From NCBI RefSeq assembly GCF_031877795.1, contig NC_133932.1, positions 92,471,994 through 92,535,993 on the forward strand: a DNA stretch of 64,000 nt, given 5' to 3'. This document shows, in pieces, positions 12,585 to 25,800 of the stretch. The DNA is from Strix aluco. Its lineage: Eukaryota; Chordata; Aves; Strigiformes; Strigidae. Position numbers and translations under genes: made by a program. The number at the start of each line of letters is the position of its first letter. Within the stretch, counting starts at the first letter, position 1. The notes under the pieces are model-generated. The model was given only the letters and a program-made list of their open reading frames with translations, ran no database searches and was not told the DNA's origin.

Positions 12585-12689
12585 TGGCATGAACGCCCGC
12601 GGAACCCGGGGTGCCCCCTCGCCCGGAGGCGTCACCGGGGATGTAGGGGAGCGCCCGCCTCCTGGGGTTGAGGGACGATTAAAAAAAAA

Positions 12690-15600
12690 TAATAATAAGA
12701 GTATTAGCTATACTTAATTTAGAAGCAAGATGAGGTGGTTTAGTGATATTTTTGTATTTTCATTCCAGTGGCCAGAAGCCAAAATTCTCCTAGTGAACAC
12801 CTCTCACTGAATGGGAAAAGCTGCCTTGTTTAATTAATGTTAGTCTATTTCCCCATGAAGAAAAGGAAAAATATTCCCATTATTTTAGCTCTGGAGGAGC
12901 CTCAGATCTTTAGAGTCATGGCAGACATACTCAGCCCAACCCTCTTTTCTTCCTCCCCTCCTCCCTTCATTACCACCACACAGAGGCGCACACATATACA
13001 CAAAAGGAAAAGGGAGAGCAGGAAAAACTGAGCAATTACCTGAGAAACTGGATACAGTGCTATAGGGCACCATGGGTACACCTATACTGTGAGGAATTCA
13101 AATTGCAGAAGTAACCTCTGCAGTAACCTCTCTCTGAACCACGCCTCGTTTAGTACACTAATCCACCCAACACTGGAATATATTTGTCCAGAGCGCGCAC
13201 AGAACAGTTTTGGTAGCATTTGTAACACGGTGGAATCCCATCTTCAGAAAATAACACGGTTGTGCATAAAGACGTTAAAATCTCACTAATGTAGATTATA
13301 TATAATTCTCTCCAAATGCGCAAAAATAGCAATAGCTACAAAACAGATAGTAGGCCAACCCTTTTTTCAGATGTCTGCTTTCCTGTTTCTTGTTCCTACA
13401 CTGTTTTAAAAATAATAGTTTGCAGTAAGGAAAATACACAAATCTTTCTTACACTGATCACTGATGTAAACATATAAACATTCCCACCGATGTTTGGAAG
13501 CACAGCCTAAGTGTTTGTACTAATTGTAATCGTGAAAGCATTACAATGAATAATATATAGTCATTTAGATGTTTTAGGGTATTACTTTTTCGTTCACTAC
13601 TAGGGTACGAGTTCTGTCTTTTAAAAACACTCAGTTTGGCCAGTAGCCTTGCTTTGTTGCAGATTTGTTGTGTGACTGAGAGCCTGTTTATAAAAGGATT
13701 GTTTTTCATGTTTGGGAAAAAGTCTGCAAGTTTTAAAAAGACATTACACTTCTTTTTTGACCGTCGTTCTGTAATCTATTACTCTGATCGTTTGTCTCAG
13801 TTTTTACAGGGAAGCTAGATGTGTGTTTAGAAAATGTCCTAGCAATGTATTAACATGGAGATGTGGTTCCAAGTAGTAGGAACACAGTGATCACAAGCAA
13901 TCACTGTGTTTAACAGTATTGAGACCCGGACCATGTCTTAATTTCACAGTCCCTGCTTAAGTGTTAGGAATTTTCAGACTGAATCATTTAATAGACTACC
14001 AGGTCTGAAGATGAAGTCAGAATTTGTAAGGGAGCAGCACAGCACTTTTATTTAACACTTAATTATGAAGCTGTGCACAGAGAAGCTTTTGAGATTGTTG
14101 CCATTAGAAACTGAGCCCTAGTCGCTCGGGTTATGGTCAGGCTGCCATCTCCACCCCCACCTTCCTCCCCTGCCCTCCTCCTGCTCTGCTGACTGACCTT
14201 GCCACGCTTGACTGAGCTGAACCTTGAGGTGCTGCAGTGTTTTACATTGTTGGGCAGTAATGTTTGAGGTGCGAGCATGCAAGGGGTGGTGCCATCCTCA
14301 GGGACAAGAGTATTTTCCTTTGCTGAAAACCTGCCAGCTGTCATTTATAATCACTGAGTATCATGTAACAAATATAAAAGCTACATGACAGTGAGAATGT
14401 CTCTTCCTACTGATCTAGGCTGGAACACAGCAAAGTTTCCATTTACTTCTAGCTATTGTGAAAAGAAAGCTCTATTGACCTATTTTGACACTCAGCCAGA
14501 GAGGTGACTACATCAGTCAGAAGCTGACAATTTTTGTTTCCAAACTCACTCACCAGAATTTTAATATTATGCTTTGTTTGAACTGAAAGGCTGTCATTTC
14601 AGTGCTTTTACTAACCATTGATCTCAGCATGTATTTTACATAGTATTTTGGAGATACTATTAGCCATCATTATAATATTCTCTGTGTAAAATTATTGTGT
14701 GTGTAAGCCTGAAGAAAATTTCGGGTGAATTTTCACGTTATGTAGTGGCACTGAACGATCTTTTGTGCAAAGATATCACAGGTTTGCTCCTTTGTATCCT
14801 CTTCTTCCCAGGGAGACTCTGATGCCTCACTGCACAAGGCATTTGAAGTTCTGCAGTTGATTTTTGCAAGACCGGGAGCAGGCCTTGAGGTCTCCTAATT
14901 TTACCTGTCACTGAGCATCTCCCAAGTTGGGAGCCAAGACCTTGCAGGACACAGTGGGATCAGAGCCTGAATTAATTCTCCTGGGAGTAATTGATCCTCA
15001 GAATGTTTTCCACAGGCACAGCTTCCAAAGGTACCGAGTGCTGATACGTGGCAGCACAATAGTGGCTTTGCAGACCAGCGAAGGAGTGGTCACCCTAAGC
15101 AACAAATCATAGGAAGATATTTTTTTAGAGAACAATGCATCAGCAGGACATTACGGCCTTTAATCTGGATTGTCGATAAGTCGAACTGGATCATTGCTGG
15201 CACACTGAGGGACTGTCTTGAGTTTTCTGTGCATCACTTCTGCCAGACAGGATTCCTTCAGGTGGACCTAGCAGCATTTTTGGTATTGTTATGGAAAGAG
15301 AAATTTGAGCCAGGTTGTCGACAATACTGACAGCGGGGGATTTTTTTCCCAAAAGATATAAACATCAATTAGGCACTGAAGCGCCACTCGCTATCAGTCA
15401 TTCGAAAATCTCCCTCTGCATGATGCTGCCTGGCCTCAGGGCTAGAGCAACAGCGGGGCACTGCCTTGTGCTTTGGTGAGTCTGTGGTCCCTTGGCCCAG
15501 AAACCTCTGCTGAGATTCTCTTGTCAGGGAGGGAGCTCTTTAAGCCTTCCATTCATTACACTTTTTGAGAACTGTAGCGCATTCAGTTTGAGTATGTAAC

Positions 15601-18600
15601 TAAATCTTGGATTAGAGGACAGGCCTAAACTTCTGTGCATGGAGTCTTTTTTGAACATAAGTGAATGTCTCGACTGGGATGGGCAGCAGAACCTATAGTT
15701 TCTACCTTCAGTACCTAGAAAAGCACTATTTGTGGCTGATGCAAATGTATGTTAAGCAAAGTATGAAAAATATAATTTATTTTTAAGTTGAATCAGTTAC
15801 TGAGCAGTGTGAGATGACAGTAATTATTTTTAACATTACTTGAAAACCTGTATTTTAAAGAAAATGTAGGAGTTCAAATATGTCTGACATTTGTGAAAGT
15901 CAGAAGAAATGCTGTTGATTGATTGACAAAACCATCAGTTTTACAAAATAATCTTCAAGCACAGTATCTAAAAAATGCTGTGATTATCTGAAATCTAAGC
16001 AGAGGAATATAAAGTTAAAGACTGAAAAGAACATTCATGGAGATGTGGTGAACATACCCACTGATGTAACTTCTGGTGAGATAAAAGCTGTTAAAAAGAA
16101 TAAGAAAATACTTACAATTTCAGATATCCCTTTTTCTGTAGCAAACTCACAATCTGTAGATTGCCTTTCACTTTCATGGTCAGAACTGGTATTTTTTTCA
16201 AAAGCACATCTTTCCACTACAGACACTATGTTTACAATAAATGTCTTCCACACATTAACTGTAGCTGTTTTCAGTGTGATTTTAAGCAAGTAAAACTTTT
16301 CTAGTGCTTTGATGTTTCAGCAGACTGTGAAGGCCCATGGTTATATCCCTCCCTTTATCTGAAGAAACTGGTAGCAGAGATGCTGAAGAGTGCAAGCAAG
16401 GCACGCTAAATTTATGCCCATCTTTTTCATAAGCTTTGTCTTTGGCTGTTTAACATACAGTGACCAGTATATTGGCGATATCTCAGATATATTATGGAAA
16501 TCAACAGTATTATCAGAGTTGTGGTTCACAGATCTAGAAACTCCTGGAACCCAATCCGTTAATTTTTTCAAAGAGATGGCAAAGGAATTCTTATCACTTC
16601 AGATTACCCTGCGGTACTTTTAAGTGTAACCCTTTAACATGACTAAGCTTTCTGAGCTACTAGGATGTCACTGCTTGTTTAATTCATGCAATAATCATTA
16701 ACATACCTTGTTTCAAGAGCAAAAACTTGTCCAGTGGAGAGAAAATCAAATGTGTGTTTTCCTGGAAGTCCTATCTTTAGGACACTTGGACTGCTGGCAG
16801 TTGGCACCTTCTTCCCTTTGTCATGAAACCAGGCCTTCTCATAGAATCAGACTCCCAGTTCATCTTAACAGCTTTGTCTGGCTCTTCACAGAGGCACCTG
16901 AACATGTCGCTGTCTTCAGTCTCATATTCAATCTGTATTTGAAGAACCAGAGAGCAAAAGGAAGATTTGCCTCCTCTTGTCAAAGAAGATGCAAAATTGC
17001 TTGTTCAATGTTAGCGTGTTGGGGTGCTTATTTAGACGTTTAATGCAGAACTTCTCTTCTTTAGGTGACATATTCTCCAAACAGATTTCTTGCTTTAAAC
17101 CGTGTTAAAAGCCTTTCTGGAGCAGTTTACCTATGTATCGTGACACAAGTGGAAGTAAGGAAAGATCATGACCATACTTCTCCCTGTGATCCAGCAAGGC
17201 TGGACAACTACAAGAAGAGAGCTCCATCATCACCGTTTTGTAGCATATATCAGCGTGTGCCCACTCAATATTCATGACAGCGTTCTTTTTCCAGAGCTCT
17301 GGCTAGAGTGATTAAATGCCCATTGCAGTTTTGTCTCTCAAATGCAACTAAACCTTCAGAAATCTGATTATGACAGTAGCCGGGAAGTTGACAGGAAAGT
17401 AATGGAGCTTGCAAAGGTTAATTTGGATGAAAAAAACTTGTCATGAATCCATGGTACAGAGCAATATTTTCTAATCTGTGAGACTCGCATATAGTGGGCA
17501 TGTGGTGAGAGGAAGGAAACTAAGAAAGGATGTCTTTCAAGCTGACAGATTTGATCATGAGAAACCTTCAGCTCCAAGTTTGGGTTTTGTTTAAAGTAAA
17601 TATCTTCCTGGCAAGGCAGGCTTCACAAATGAGGAACTCATTTTCTGACACTAATGAATCTGCATCTCTAAGGCATACACACTGCTTATAGTCTCCTTTA
17701 TAATATTCAAGACTAGAGGAAGCCTACTGAAATGAGTGCAGTTATTAGGATTTCACTGGAATACATGAGGACATAACTTGGCGAGCTTAATTACCCGTAC
17801 CTGCATCAGTTAATGTGTGGACTGTATTTTCTGTCCTTGAAGTAAAGAATCACTGTAATAGCCTCATACCTTTTGTTACAGATGTTCTGAAAGTGCCTGT
17901 GAGATGCTGGAAAATTTCTCCATACAGTCCTAAGTTTCATGTTATAGGAGCCTGTCTTTGATTCTATAAGGATGCACTGAAAGCCTGCGATAAATTATTA
18001 ACCGTCAGTGAGCCAGGTTTTGGATAGCTTAATTTATGTCAAGTACATCTTTATCCAGAGGTGGCATCATTGAAATAAATGAGGCTTGCTCTTCTGTAAG
18101 GAGACACAGAGCTTTGAGTAAAACTATGAGAAGCAGTTCCAGGGTGTGTGATATTTGGAGAGAGATACTATAGAAAGCATGGGATATATTCATGACACAA
18201 GATGAGCCAATCAGGAGTCAAGATGGTTGGTTTTGTTGTGTGGGTTTTTTTTTTTACTAGGAAGAAGTATTGAATATGAGCTATTACATAATCAGCTACA
18301 TGCGTAAAACCATATAAAATAATTTTTTAAAAAAATCTCAAAACTGAGATTTAGCTGAAGTGAAAGCTGCAGCTTCTGTAAACAATGGCAAGGTGACATG
18401 TGGGCCAGTTACCTACAACTGTGAGAGCTAGCCAGGCTCTTCCTAGATATCAGTCATATATCCTCCAGACAGGAATACAAAGGTATCATCACTCCTCTTT
18501 ATAGCAGTCAAGATCTGTGAATGGTCTTTCCCAAGATCCTCTACTTTTGGGAGGGAGGGGGGTCATTTGGCTGAATGAACATGGACATGCCCCTCTGACA

Positions 18601-20879
18601 CCCTTCTTGCCAAGACAGTTTCTGAAACACCAAGACGAGAAATTAAACTGGGGTTCAGCAGATTAAGTGACATACTATTATATAAACACCCGCAACAAGT
18701 GAAAAAAATGTGATTCAATTAGTTTTTGTAATCTAAGTTAGCTGCCAGATTGTACTTGACAATCTACACTCATTCCTAATGTCAGCCTGATCTTAATGTT
18801 GTGTTTTTATCATGAGTTCTTGTTGACAATGTAAACCACCTGCACAGTAAAACCCTGTTATTATCCACAATCACAAAGGGTGATTTTACACTACATACAG
18901 TAGATTGAATGTCATTTGGTACTAGTATGGGTTTTTGTGAAAGAGCTTCATATTTTACAGTTGCTTGTAGTAACTGTCATATACTGGATCATGAAATTTT
19001 GCAAAAGTATATTTCAGAAATAATATTACTGTGGATTCCAGTGGAGAAGGCACTTGCTAGCTTTTGTGATAATCAAGCATGAGAATTTCTGTTACTGTGA
19101 TGGATATAGCAATGTACCTCAAAATGTACTTCCCTTTACATGCAAACGTTTCTTTGTTTTAAAGGGCTTACTTCCATGCACATATACATGTGCCCTGTAT
19201 TGTCTGGAGAGGTTATGAATTGTAGCATCAGTATCCTGACTTCCAAAATATCTGAACAATCAGAACTTTAAATTGAAATAGTGAGGACTGTGGGCAGCTA
19301 GCACCGTCAAAAAGCCAAGTCCTGAATAATCAAGCAAAAGGATGTGAAAAGGCCTGAATTCAGCCAGGCTGCCTGAAGGTGAGAACAAGACCAGCAGGTT
19401 TATAGGAATGTCCAGGAGTAGTTGTCCTCGATAGCAACAAATAGACGGAGTGAGAAGCACTTATCACCCTTGATAAACTGAGGGTAGATTTCATGGGGTT
19501 AGTGAAATAATCTTAGGAGGAAGCAGCTGGCTTGCTTATTGAAGCAAACAGCAAGCAGAAGTAAAGGCCAAGGAGCTGGGCAGGTAATTGGAGATTGTCC
19601 GGGTGTTGTAAGAGTTAAAGAGAGCCCACATAAGCAACTACAAACAATGGAGTGGAGAGACTAAAACAGGGAGATAGATAACAAGAAACACCGGCTTTGC
19701 CAAGTTTTTTCCTGCCTTATGTAACAAGGGGGTGTCTGAAGCAGAAGAAAAAACAAATACACATAGATTTGCAGCAGAAAGGAAAAAAACAATATCAAGA
19801 TACACACATCTGACAAAATTTTGACTGACCCCCGAGAGAGAAAAAAAATCTGTTGTATTTAGGCCTGTGGCACTCACCTGAAAGAAAAATCCTGTCTGAA
19901 ATGTTAATATTATTGTTTAATATTCTGCAGAATTTAAATAATTTCAAAAGAAATTTTAAAACATGGGAATTTGTTTCTCCTGCCATAAAAGATAGTGCAA
20001 TATAGCCATACATAGATTGTCTTATAATGTTGTACCTGTAGGTATAAATCTTACGGAGCTTCAGAAGAGAAACTTAGATCTGTATCCATTATTGCTAGCA
20101 AAAGCTTTTTTTTCCCATTAGATTTTAAATCTCTCTGCAATGATCTGTGTATAGACTTAAATTCCTGAATCATCTTGAATGCTTCAATTATGTTGCTATA
20201 GTAGTGTGTGTGATACCAACCAGCGTTATCCTTGGGGGCCTTGGATAGCCCCCAGCTCAGTACACTCTCCCCTTAGTAGAGGTACCCACCCCTCATGGGA
20301 TTTTTCCAGCAAGCCTCTCTGTAGCTGCATCTTAGAGATTCTCAAATGCTTTCTGCTCTATAGTGAGCATTTTATTAGTTATCGTTTTCCAGCTGTAGGG
20401 ATCTTTTCTCGCTGATGAAAGGTAGCCCATCTCCACAGCTGTTATTTCAGCTGCCTTACCTAGAAGTGAGGAGCACCAAGCTGCAGATAAGACCTGTTTT
20501 CATACCTTGAGATTAGACACTGGCCCGACATGTATAACCACACACTTAAATTTAGATGTCATAATGTGTAGCAGAGTCCCACCAGTGCTAATTTCACTGT
20601 TACTCTATAGCCTCTGTTTTCCATCTCAGTTGATGCCTGCCAGCATCACTCAATGGTGAAATGCTGATAATGCTGACAGCTTCTCACTGAAGTGCTCTGG
20701 CACCTGATACTATGCTAATGGCCTATCATTTCCCCCCAGAACCACAAAAGCTTAGACATCTGCTCCCAGACCTGCTGAACTCTGCACCTCCCCAACAGTA
20801 AGGATCTGGGGATGGACCTGCACAGGCAATGCTGTAGTAGATATCCCTACAAATAACTTGATCAAGAAGAGAAGGTAGA
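12690..20879. other. AT-rich non-coding stretch
   Basis: Nothing here is recognisable as a gene. Open frames are at most about 111 codons (16708-17043) and lack domains. A short hairpin lies at 13881-13910. The segment 19440-19760 has a different, purine-rich, repeat-like texture but no features that let me name an element. Confidence 0.55.
13881..13910 (+). repeat. Short perfect inverted repeat
   Basis: AACACAGTGAT (13881-13891) is followed, after the 8-base spacer CACAAGCA, by its exact reverse complement ATCACTGTGTT (13900-13910). Two G-U pairs could extend the stem in a plus-strand RNA. It is too short for a typical microRNA precursor. The arms carry the sequence TGATCAC next to CAGTGAT. 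Confidence 0.5.
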
Positions 20880-22825
20880 TGGATCCTTCTTTAGGCCTCA
20901 AAATCACAGACCCTGGTGATCATAGATGACTCTGACCACCCCAGTATCTGCTGGAAGGGAAATATGGCACAAACAGTCCATGAGATTTCTAAACTGTATT
21001 GAAAACTCTTTCTTGATGCAGATGATCAGTGAACCAACAAGGAGATGTTGGACCTGCTACTCAAAAACCAAGAAAGAACTGATTGAAGATCTGAAGGCTG
21101 AGGGCACTCTTGGCTGCAGCAACTGTGAGACTGGAGTTTAAGATCCTGGGAAAGGTGAGCAACATAAATAGCAGAATTTCAGCCCTGGACTTCAGAAGAG
21201 CAGATTTAGGTCTGTTCAGGGAGGCTTTTATGGGAAATTGTGCTGCAGGGCAAAAGGCCCCTGGAGAGCTGGCTGATCTTCAAGGACAGCCTCCTCAGAA
21301 CATAGGAACAGCGCACAATGTTCAGAAAGTTGAGCAAGCATGGCAGAAGGCCAGTATGGATGAACATGGAGCTCCTGCCTGAGCTCAAACACAAGAAGTA
21401 CACAGAAGGTGGAAGCAGGGACAGACTAGTTGGGAGGAATGAACAGGAGCTGTTCAAGCATGTAGGAATACACTCAGGAAAGCCAAAGGGCAACTCGAGT
21501 TGAAACTAGCAAGGGAGGCAAAGGGCAACGAGAAAGGTTTCTATAAGTACACCAGTAGCAGAGAGAAGACTAATGAGAATGTGGGCTCATTGCTCAGCCA
21601 GAACAGGGAAGCTTGTGACAAGGGACATGGCAAAGGCTGAGGTACTCAATGCATTTTTTTCCTCAGTTTTCATTGGTAAGGTCTGCCCTCTGGCCTCGCA
21701 GGTCCTTCAGCCTCCTAGCAGTCTGCAGGTGTGAAAGCAGTACCCACAGTAGGGGAAGACAGATTCGGGGAGCACTTAACCCACTTAGACATTCACATGG
21801 GACCGGATGGGATGCACCTGAGAGTGCTGGAGGAGCTGGCTACTGTCATTGCGATGCTGCTAACACTTTTGAAAGGTCATGGCAGTTTCAATGCAGGGAC
21901 ATTCCTGATGACTACAAAAAGGCAAACACTGCACCCATCCTCAGAAAGGACAAGAAGGAGCATCTAGGTAACTACAGACTGGTTAGCCTCACCTTGGTCC
22001 CTGAGACAGTTATGGAGCAAATCCTCCTGGAAGTTGCTTCTAAACATATGAAGGACAGGAAGGTGATTGCGAGCAGCTAGCATGGGTTTATCAAGGGCAA
22101 ACCATGCCTGACCAACCTCATTTCTATTCTGATGTGCATAAGGGGAGGGAAGTGTGTATTGCATACCTTGACTTTAGCAAGCCTTTGACACAATCTCCCA
22201 CAGTCTTCTTATCACCAAACTGGTGAGATATGGGCTAGATAAATGGTTAAGGTGAGTGGAAAATTGGCTGCACTGTTGGACTCAACAGGTTGTGATCAGT
22301 GACGCAAAGAACTTGTAAGGTGGCCAGAAACTAGTGGTGTCTCTTAGGGGCAAATACCAGGACCAGCAGTGTTTAATCTCTTCATTGATGACCTGACTGG
22401 TGGGACAGACTGCATTCTCAACAAGTTTGCAGACTTGCAACACCAAAACGGGGTGGGTGAGCAATCAACACACCGGAGGGCAAGGCTGCTGCTATTCAGA
22501 GGGGCTTTGACAGGCTGGAGAAATGGGCTGTCAGGAATGTTGTGAAGTTCAACAAAGGCAATTATGAAGTCTTGCATCCGGGATGGAATAAACTCATGCA
22601 ACAATGCAAGCTGAGGGTTGGCTGTCTGGGAAACAGCTTTTTGGAAATGGACGCGATCCTGGAGGACAAGAAGTTGAACATGAGCCAGCAATGTGACATT
22701 GTGGCCAACAACATCCTGGGCTGTATTGGCAAGACTGCAGTCAGCAGGTCTGGGGAGGTGATCCTCCTTCCCTATTTGACACTTATGAGACTGCATCTGG
22801 AATACTGTATCCAGTTTGGGTAGAT
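20880..22825 (+). mobile_element. CR1 LINE relic, internal ORF2 segment
   Basis: A plus-strand fragment of a CR1 non-LTR retrotransposon. Conceptual translation in shifting frames shows the end of the endonuclease domain (SDHPSICW, then FLNCIENSFL and SEPTR), the linker (GTLGCSN; LKHKK; a FYKYTSSREK-like block), the reverse transcriptase (DYKKANTAPILRKDKKEHLGNYR; an AFDTIS-like block; LFIDDL) and the thumb and downstream region (KFNKGNYEVLHPG, MSQQCDI, ILGCIGK, LEYCIQFG). Several frameshifts and a stop near 22078 interrupt it. Both ends are missing: the 5' end, as usual for CR1, and also the last part of ORF2 with the 3' UTR, which normally survives. The right edge was therefore probably lost by deletion. 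This is an old, inactive copy. Confidence 0.92.
20926..22823 (+). pseudogene. CR1 ORF2 (endonuclease/reverse transcriptase) pseudogene
   Basis: Broken coding remains of the CR1 ORF2 protein, which nicks genomic DNA and reverse transcribes its own RNA in functional elements. Readable parts lie near 20926-21141, 21110-21382, 21649-22080 and 22542-22823, in different frames. At the position of the reverse transcriptase catalytic FADD motif, the translation at 22426-22440 reads F-A-D-L-Q, so the second catalytic aspartate is absent. With frameshifts, the stop at 22078-22080 and the missing C-terminus, no active enzyme can be made. Confidence 0.88.
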
Positions 22826-25800
22826 AAAGGGTAGATGATATATTTACAACAGCAAAATCAAATGACATCTAGAAGTCAGCACAGATGGTTACACAGGGTC
22901 AAAAACCATAGTACTGTAGAAACAGATCCCAGATAGTGGTAAAGGGAGTTAGCACCCTGTCATGTAAATCTAACATTGTCCTGCAATTTTTAGGGTTGTG
23001 TCCATTGCTGGAATTGTTCCAGCAAACACCTGTGACAAATTACAGATCCTATTTTTATCTGGGTAGCTGGAGGCCCAGAATCCAGTTTTAGCCTCTGAAA
23101 ATGATTGATATTGAGCCAAAGAACAGAGATAGCCAACCTGTATATGGCAAATATGCTTATTAATAATGGAACATGAAACTGAACTAAAATAATAACCATA
23201 ACGATACGCCTGGTCAGTCAAGAAATGCAGAATTTTTCGTGCCATCAGCAATGTTTCAGCCAAAGTATGTAAGAGCAAAACAAAAAGGTGAAATGTGTCA
23301 CAAAATTGGGACATTCCTTACGTGAGTATACCCCATCTGAAAAGAAATATCAACCATAAAATACTGGGAAAGGCTCAAAACTTGTAACTGTACACAGTGT
23401 AGATGATGCATGCTAATTCAATCCTCTGAACTGGCATTTCTAGCGAGGCTGTTCCAAAATGTTATTAAGGGCACTGCAGCATATTGCAGAATATGTTGGC
23501 AATGCCAAAAACAGAGGGAAATCAGGAACACAGCAAAAATGTAAGACAGCTGCCAAACATGGATTTTCTTTAAAAGTGGGAAGCAAAGACACTGGGCCTT
23601 TTTAAGAGTGATTTAAAAATGTTGGAGTGTTTTTTTGCGTGTCTGTTCACAAGAGCTGAGAAGGCTAAACGTAGTGGTTGAAATGGGTTTAATGTATTCA
23701 TGTTCTATACATAATTACACTTGGGGGAACACATTTGACAGGAAACCAACAGTAATATATCAGTGCCTGTCTAGGAGCATCTCAAGTTGTTACCATGCAG
23801 CAACTCATGAGCCCTTGGATTTCTACAGTCATTGTCAACAGAATTTATATTTCTATACTTCAAAAGCGTAAGTCCCTGCCACCTGAAATTTAAAAAAAAG
23901 TCCCATAAACTGCAACATGTCAAAGGTAACTCAGAAAAGTGGTAAGTCAAATCCTAATTTCACTTTTACTGTTGCAACATGATAGTTTTCAGAAAGGTTG
24001 TCAATGAATGCAAATACTGTGAAGTGAAAAATGTAGGAACTGTATTTTATAAGGTTCTTATGCATGATCCAGTTGGATCACTGGTCACAGAAACTGTACA
24101 GAGGATTGTGGCAAGTGCTGAAGAGTTAAAATTCAGATGCTGAATGAAGCAAAACTCTGTCAGAGTATTTGGTGCTGAGTAACCACTGAATCACACATGG
24201 TATCAGCAATAAAATGAACTAAAAAATTCCCATTGGGAGAAATGGACGAGCCAGCAGAAAGTCCCACTGGAATTAAAGGTCTATGAATGTGGACGACAAC
24301 TAGGAAAGATTTAAGTAGCTCTTCATTGACAAGTAGTGCCTGGAAGAAAGTAGAGTCAGAAATTAACTTTTATTCTGACAGTAGTTGGCTCAGAATCATT
24401 TAATGTTTTTAATACTTTTCAGTTAACGTCAGTAGAGGAGTCTGACCATGAAAGTACTGTAGAAATTTGAGGAAAATATTACTCCGTATAAAAATGAAAA
24501 ATATGAGTGATATGTTTTTAAACTGAGAATAAAATCGAAAAATGAAAGTGTAAGCACTTGTGACTGATTTAAGGGCTTTCATTCAGCTTTGCTTAGCAAA
24601 CAGTTCAGGTGCTTTAAGATGTTACTGCTTCCCAGCTGTTTGTTATGGTCTCTTTGTAACAGGTTATCACCCTTTACCAGAATTGACAGGAGGAAATGTA
24701 TGCCCATTCACAATCTACTTTAGTACAGGAATTGTATCGTATTCAAGCCCACCTTCGTTGGTGATTTAAGGCTGGCTGTCAGCCCTTGCATTAGCAGAGC
24801 AGAGGCACAAGCACACGTTCCCTTGTGCCAGCCCCACACTGGTGATGGTCATGGAGGCACAAGAAAACTTTTCAACCACTGCAGCAAGATTTGCTGGATT
24901 TTTTCTGTCAAAGTCTTAAGCCCCCCAAGACAGTCTTGCACTTTTAGAGGTTGGATTTTTTATTTCTTTTATGTGGGAAGAGAAGTTGAGGTGCTGAGTT
25001 ACAGGGCTGAGGGGCTAAGTGAAGGGGTAACTGTTAAATGAGCAACACGGAATTAAGATCTAGGAGTTAATACAGAGAATATGTTGGAAAGAAAGAGACA
25101 AAAATATTGGAGTAGGTCTTCCAAGGACTTTGGCAGATCTCAGTGGGTTTCAAAACATAGATGAGAAACCCACATTGCCTTCCTTCTGCCACTCTCCTGT
25201 GCCCTCCTGCCCAAATTCCTAGGAGAACACCCTTCATCATGAAATCGAAACTGCTTTGGAGCTGGACAGTTACTGCTCTGCAGGAGGAAAGCAAGTGAAA
25301 CAGCAGGTAGCATGGGTGCAACTTCCTGGACAGGGCAGGAAGCACAGTGGAAAAAAGGGTGGAATCTTTCACTTCTGCATAGGTCCAAAACGTGTAAAAT
25401 GGGAACGTTTTCCACTACACATCTGTAGAGAAAAGTTAGAAATATTTTTCTGAACTACAAAAAAAGTAGCTTTTTTTGACTATTTTTCTCCATATTGGGA
25501 AACATTGTTTTTGGAGATCACCATCTGAGTTGTTTTTAACATATGTTTCACATGAAAATACACCTTTCTGAGAGTCCAGAGGTTGGTAAGGTATACATAG
25601 ATAAAATTTTGATGTGAGAAAACAGCAGGTTGACAAGTGACTCCTGGCAACTTTAAAAAGAGTTAGAACTTCTGGAATGAAGCAAAAAGAAACAAAACTG
25701 TAAATTTCATATGGTGGAAATAGCAGACCTCGTTCAGAAGCTAGCCCAACAATATGTACAAGGAAAGTACAGCTGAGGCCATCACCTACCTGCCATAGGT

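Larger units (their letters stand above)
11490..12680. promoter_or_regulatory. CpG island 1
   Basis: GC content and CpG density rise abruptly near 11490 and drop abruptly near 12680, at an AT-rich sequence beginning with a run of A. Inside are many GC boxes, a perfect RFX X-box (11972-11985), a GGCGCCGCGCC-type stretch near 12101 and a 14-bp GC palindrome at 12571-12584. Islands of this kind are usually promoters, but no confident splice donor or coding exon shows which way transcription would go. Open frames of 190-354 codons on both strands reflect scarcity of stop codons in GC-rich DNA and overlap one another, so none is called. The island could be an alternative or distal promoter, a non-coding RNA promoter or an orphan island. 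Confidence 0.85.

Noticed and set aside
11528..12717. Open frames of 190-354 codons on both strands in CpG island 1.
   Set aside because: They overlap in several frames on both strands, are rich in R, P, G and A and lack domains. Stop codons are simply rare in such GC-rich DNA.
19440..19760. Purine-rich segment with repeat-like texture, considered as an LTR.
   Set aside because: I could find no TG...CA ends, polyadenylation signal layout, primer-binding site or paired copy.
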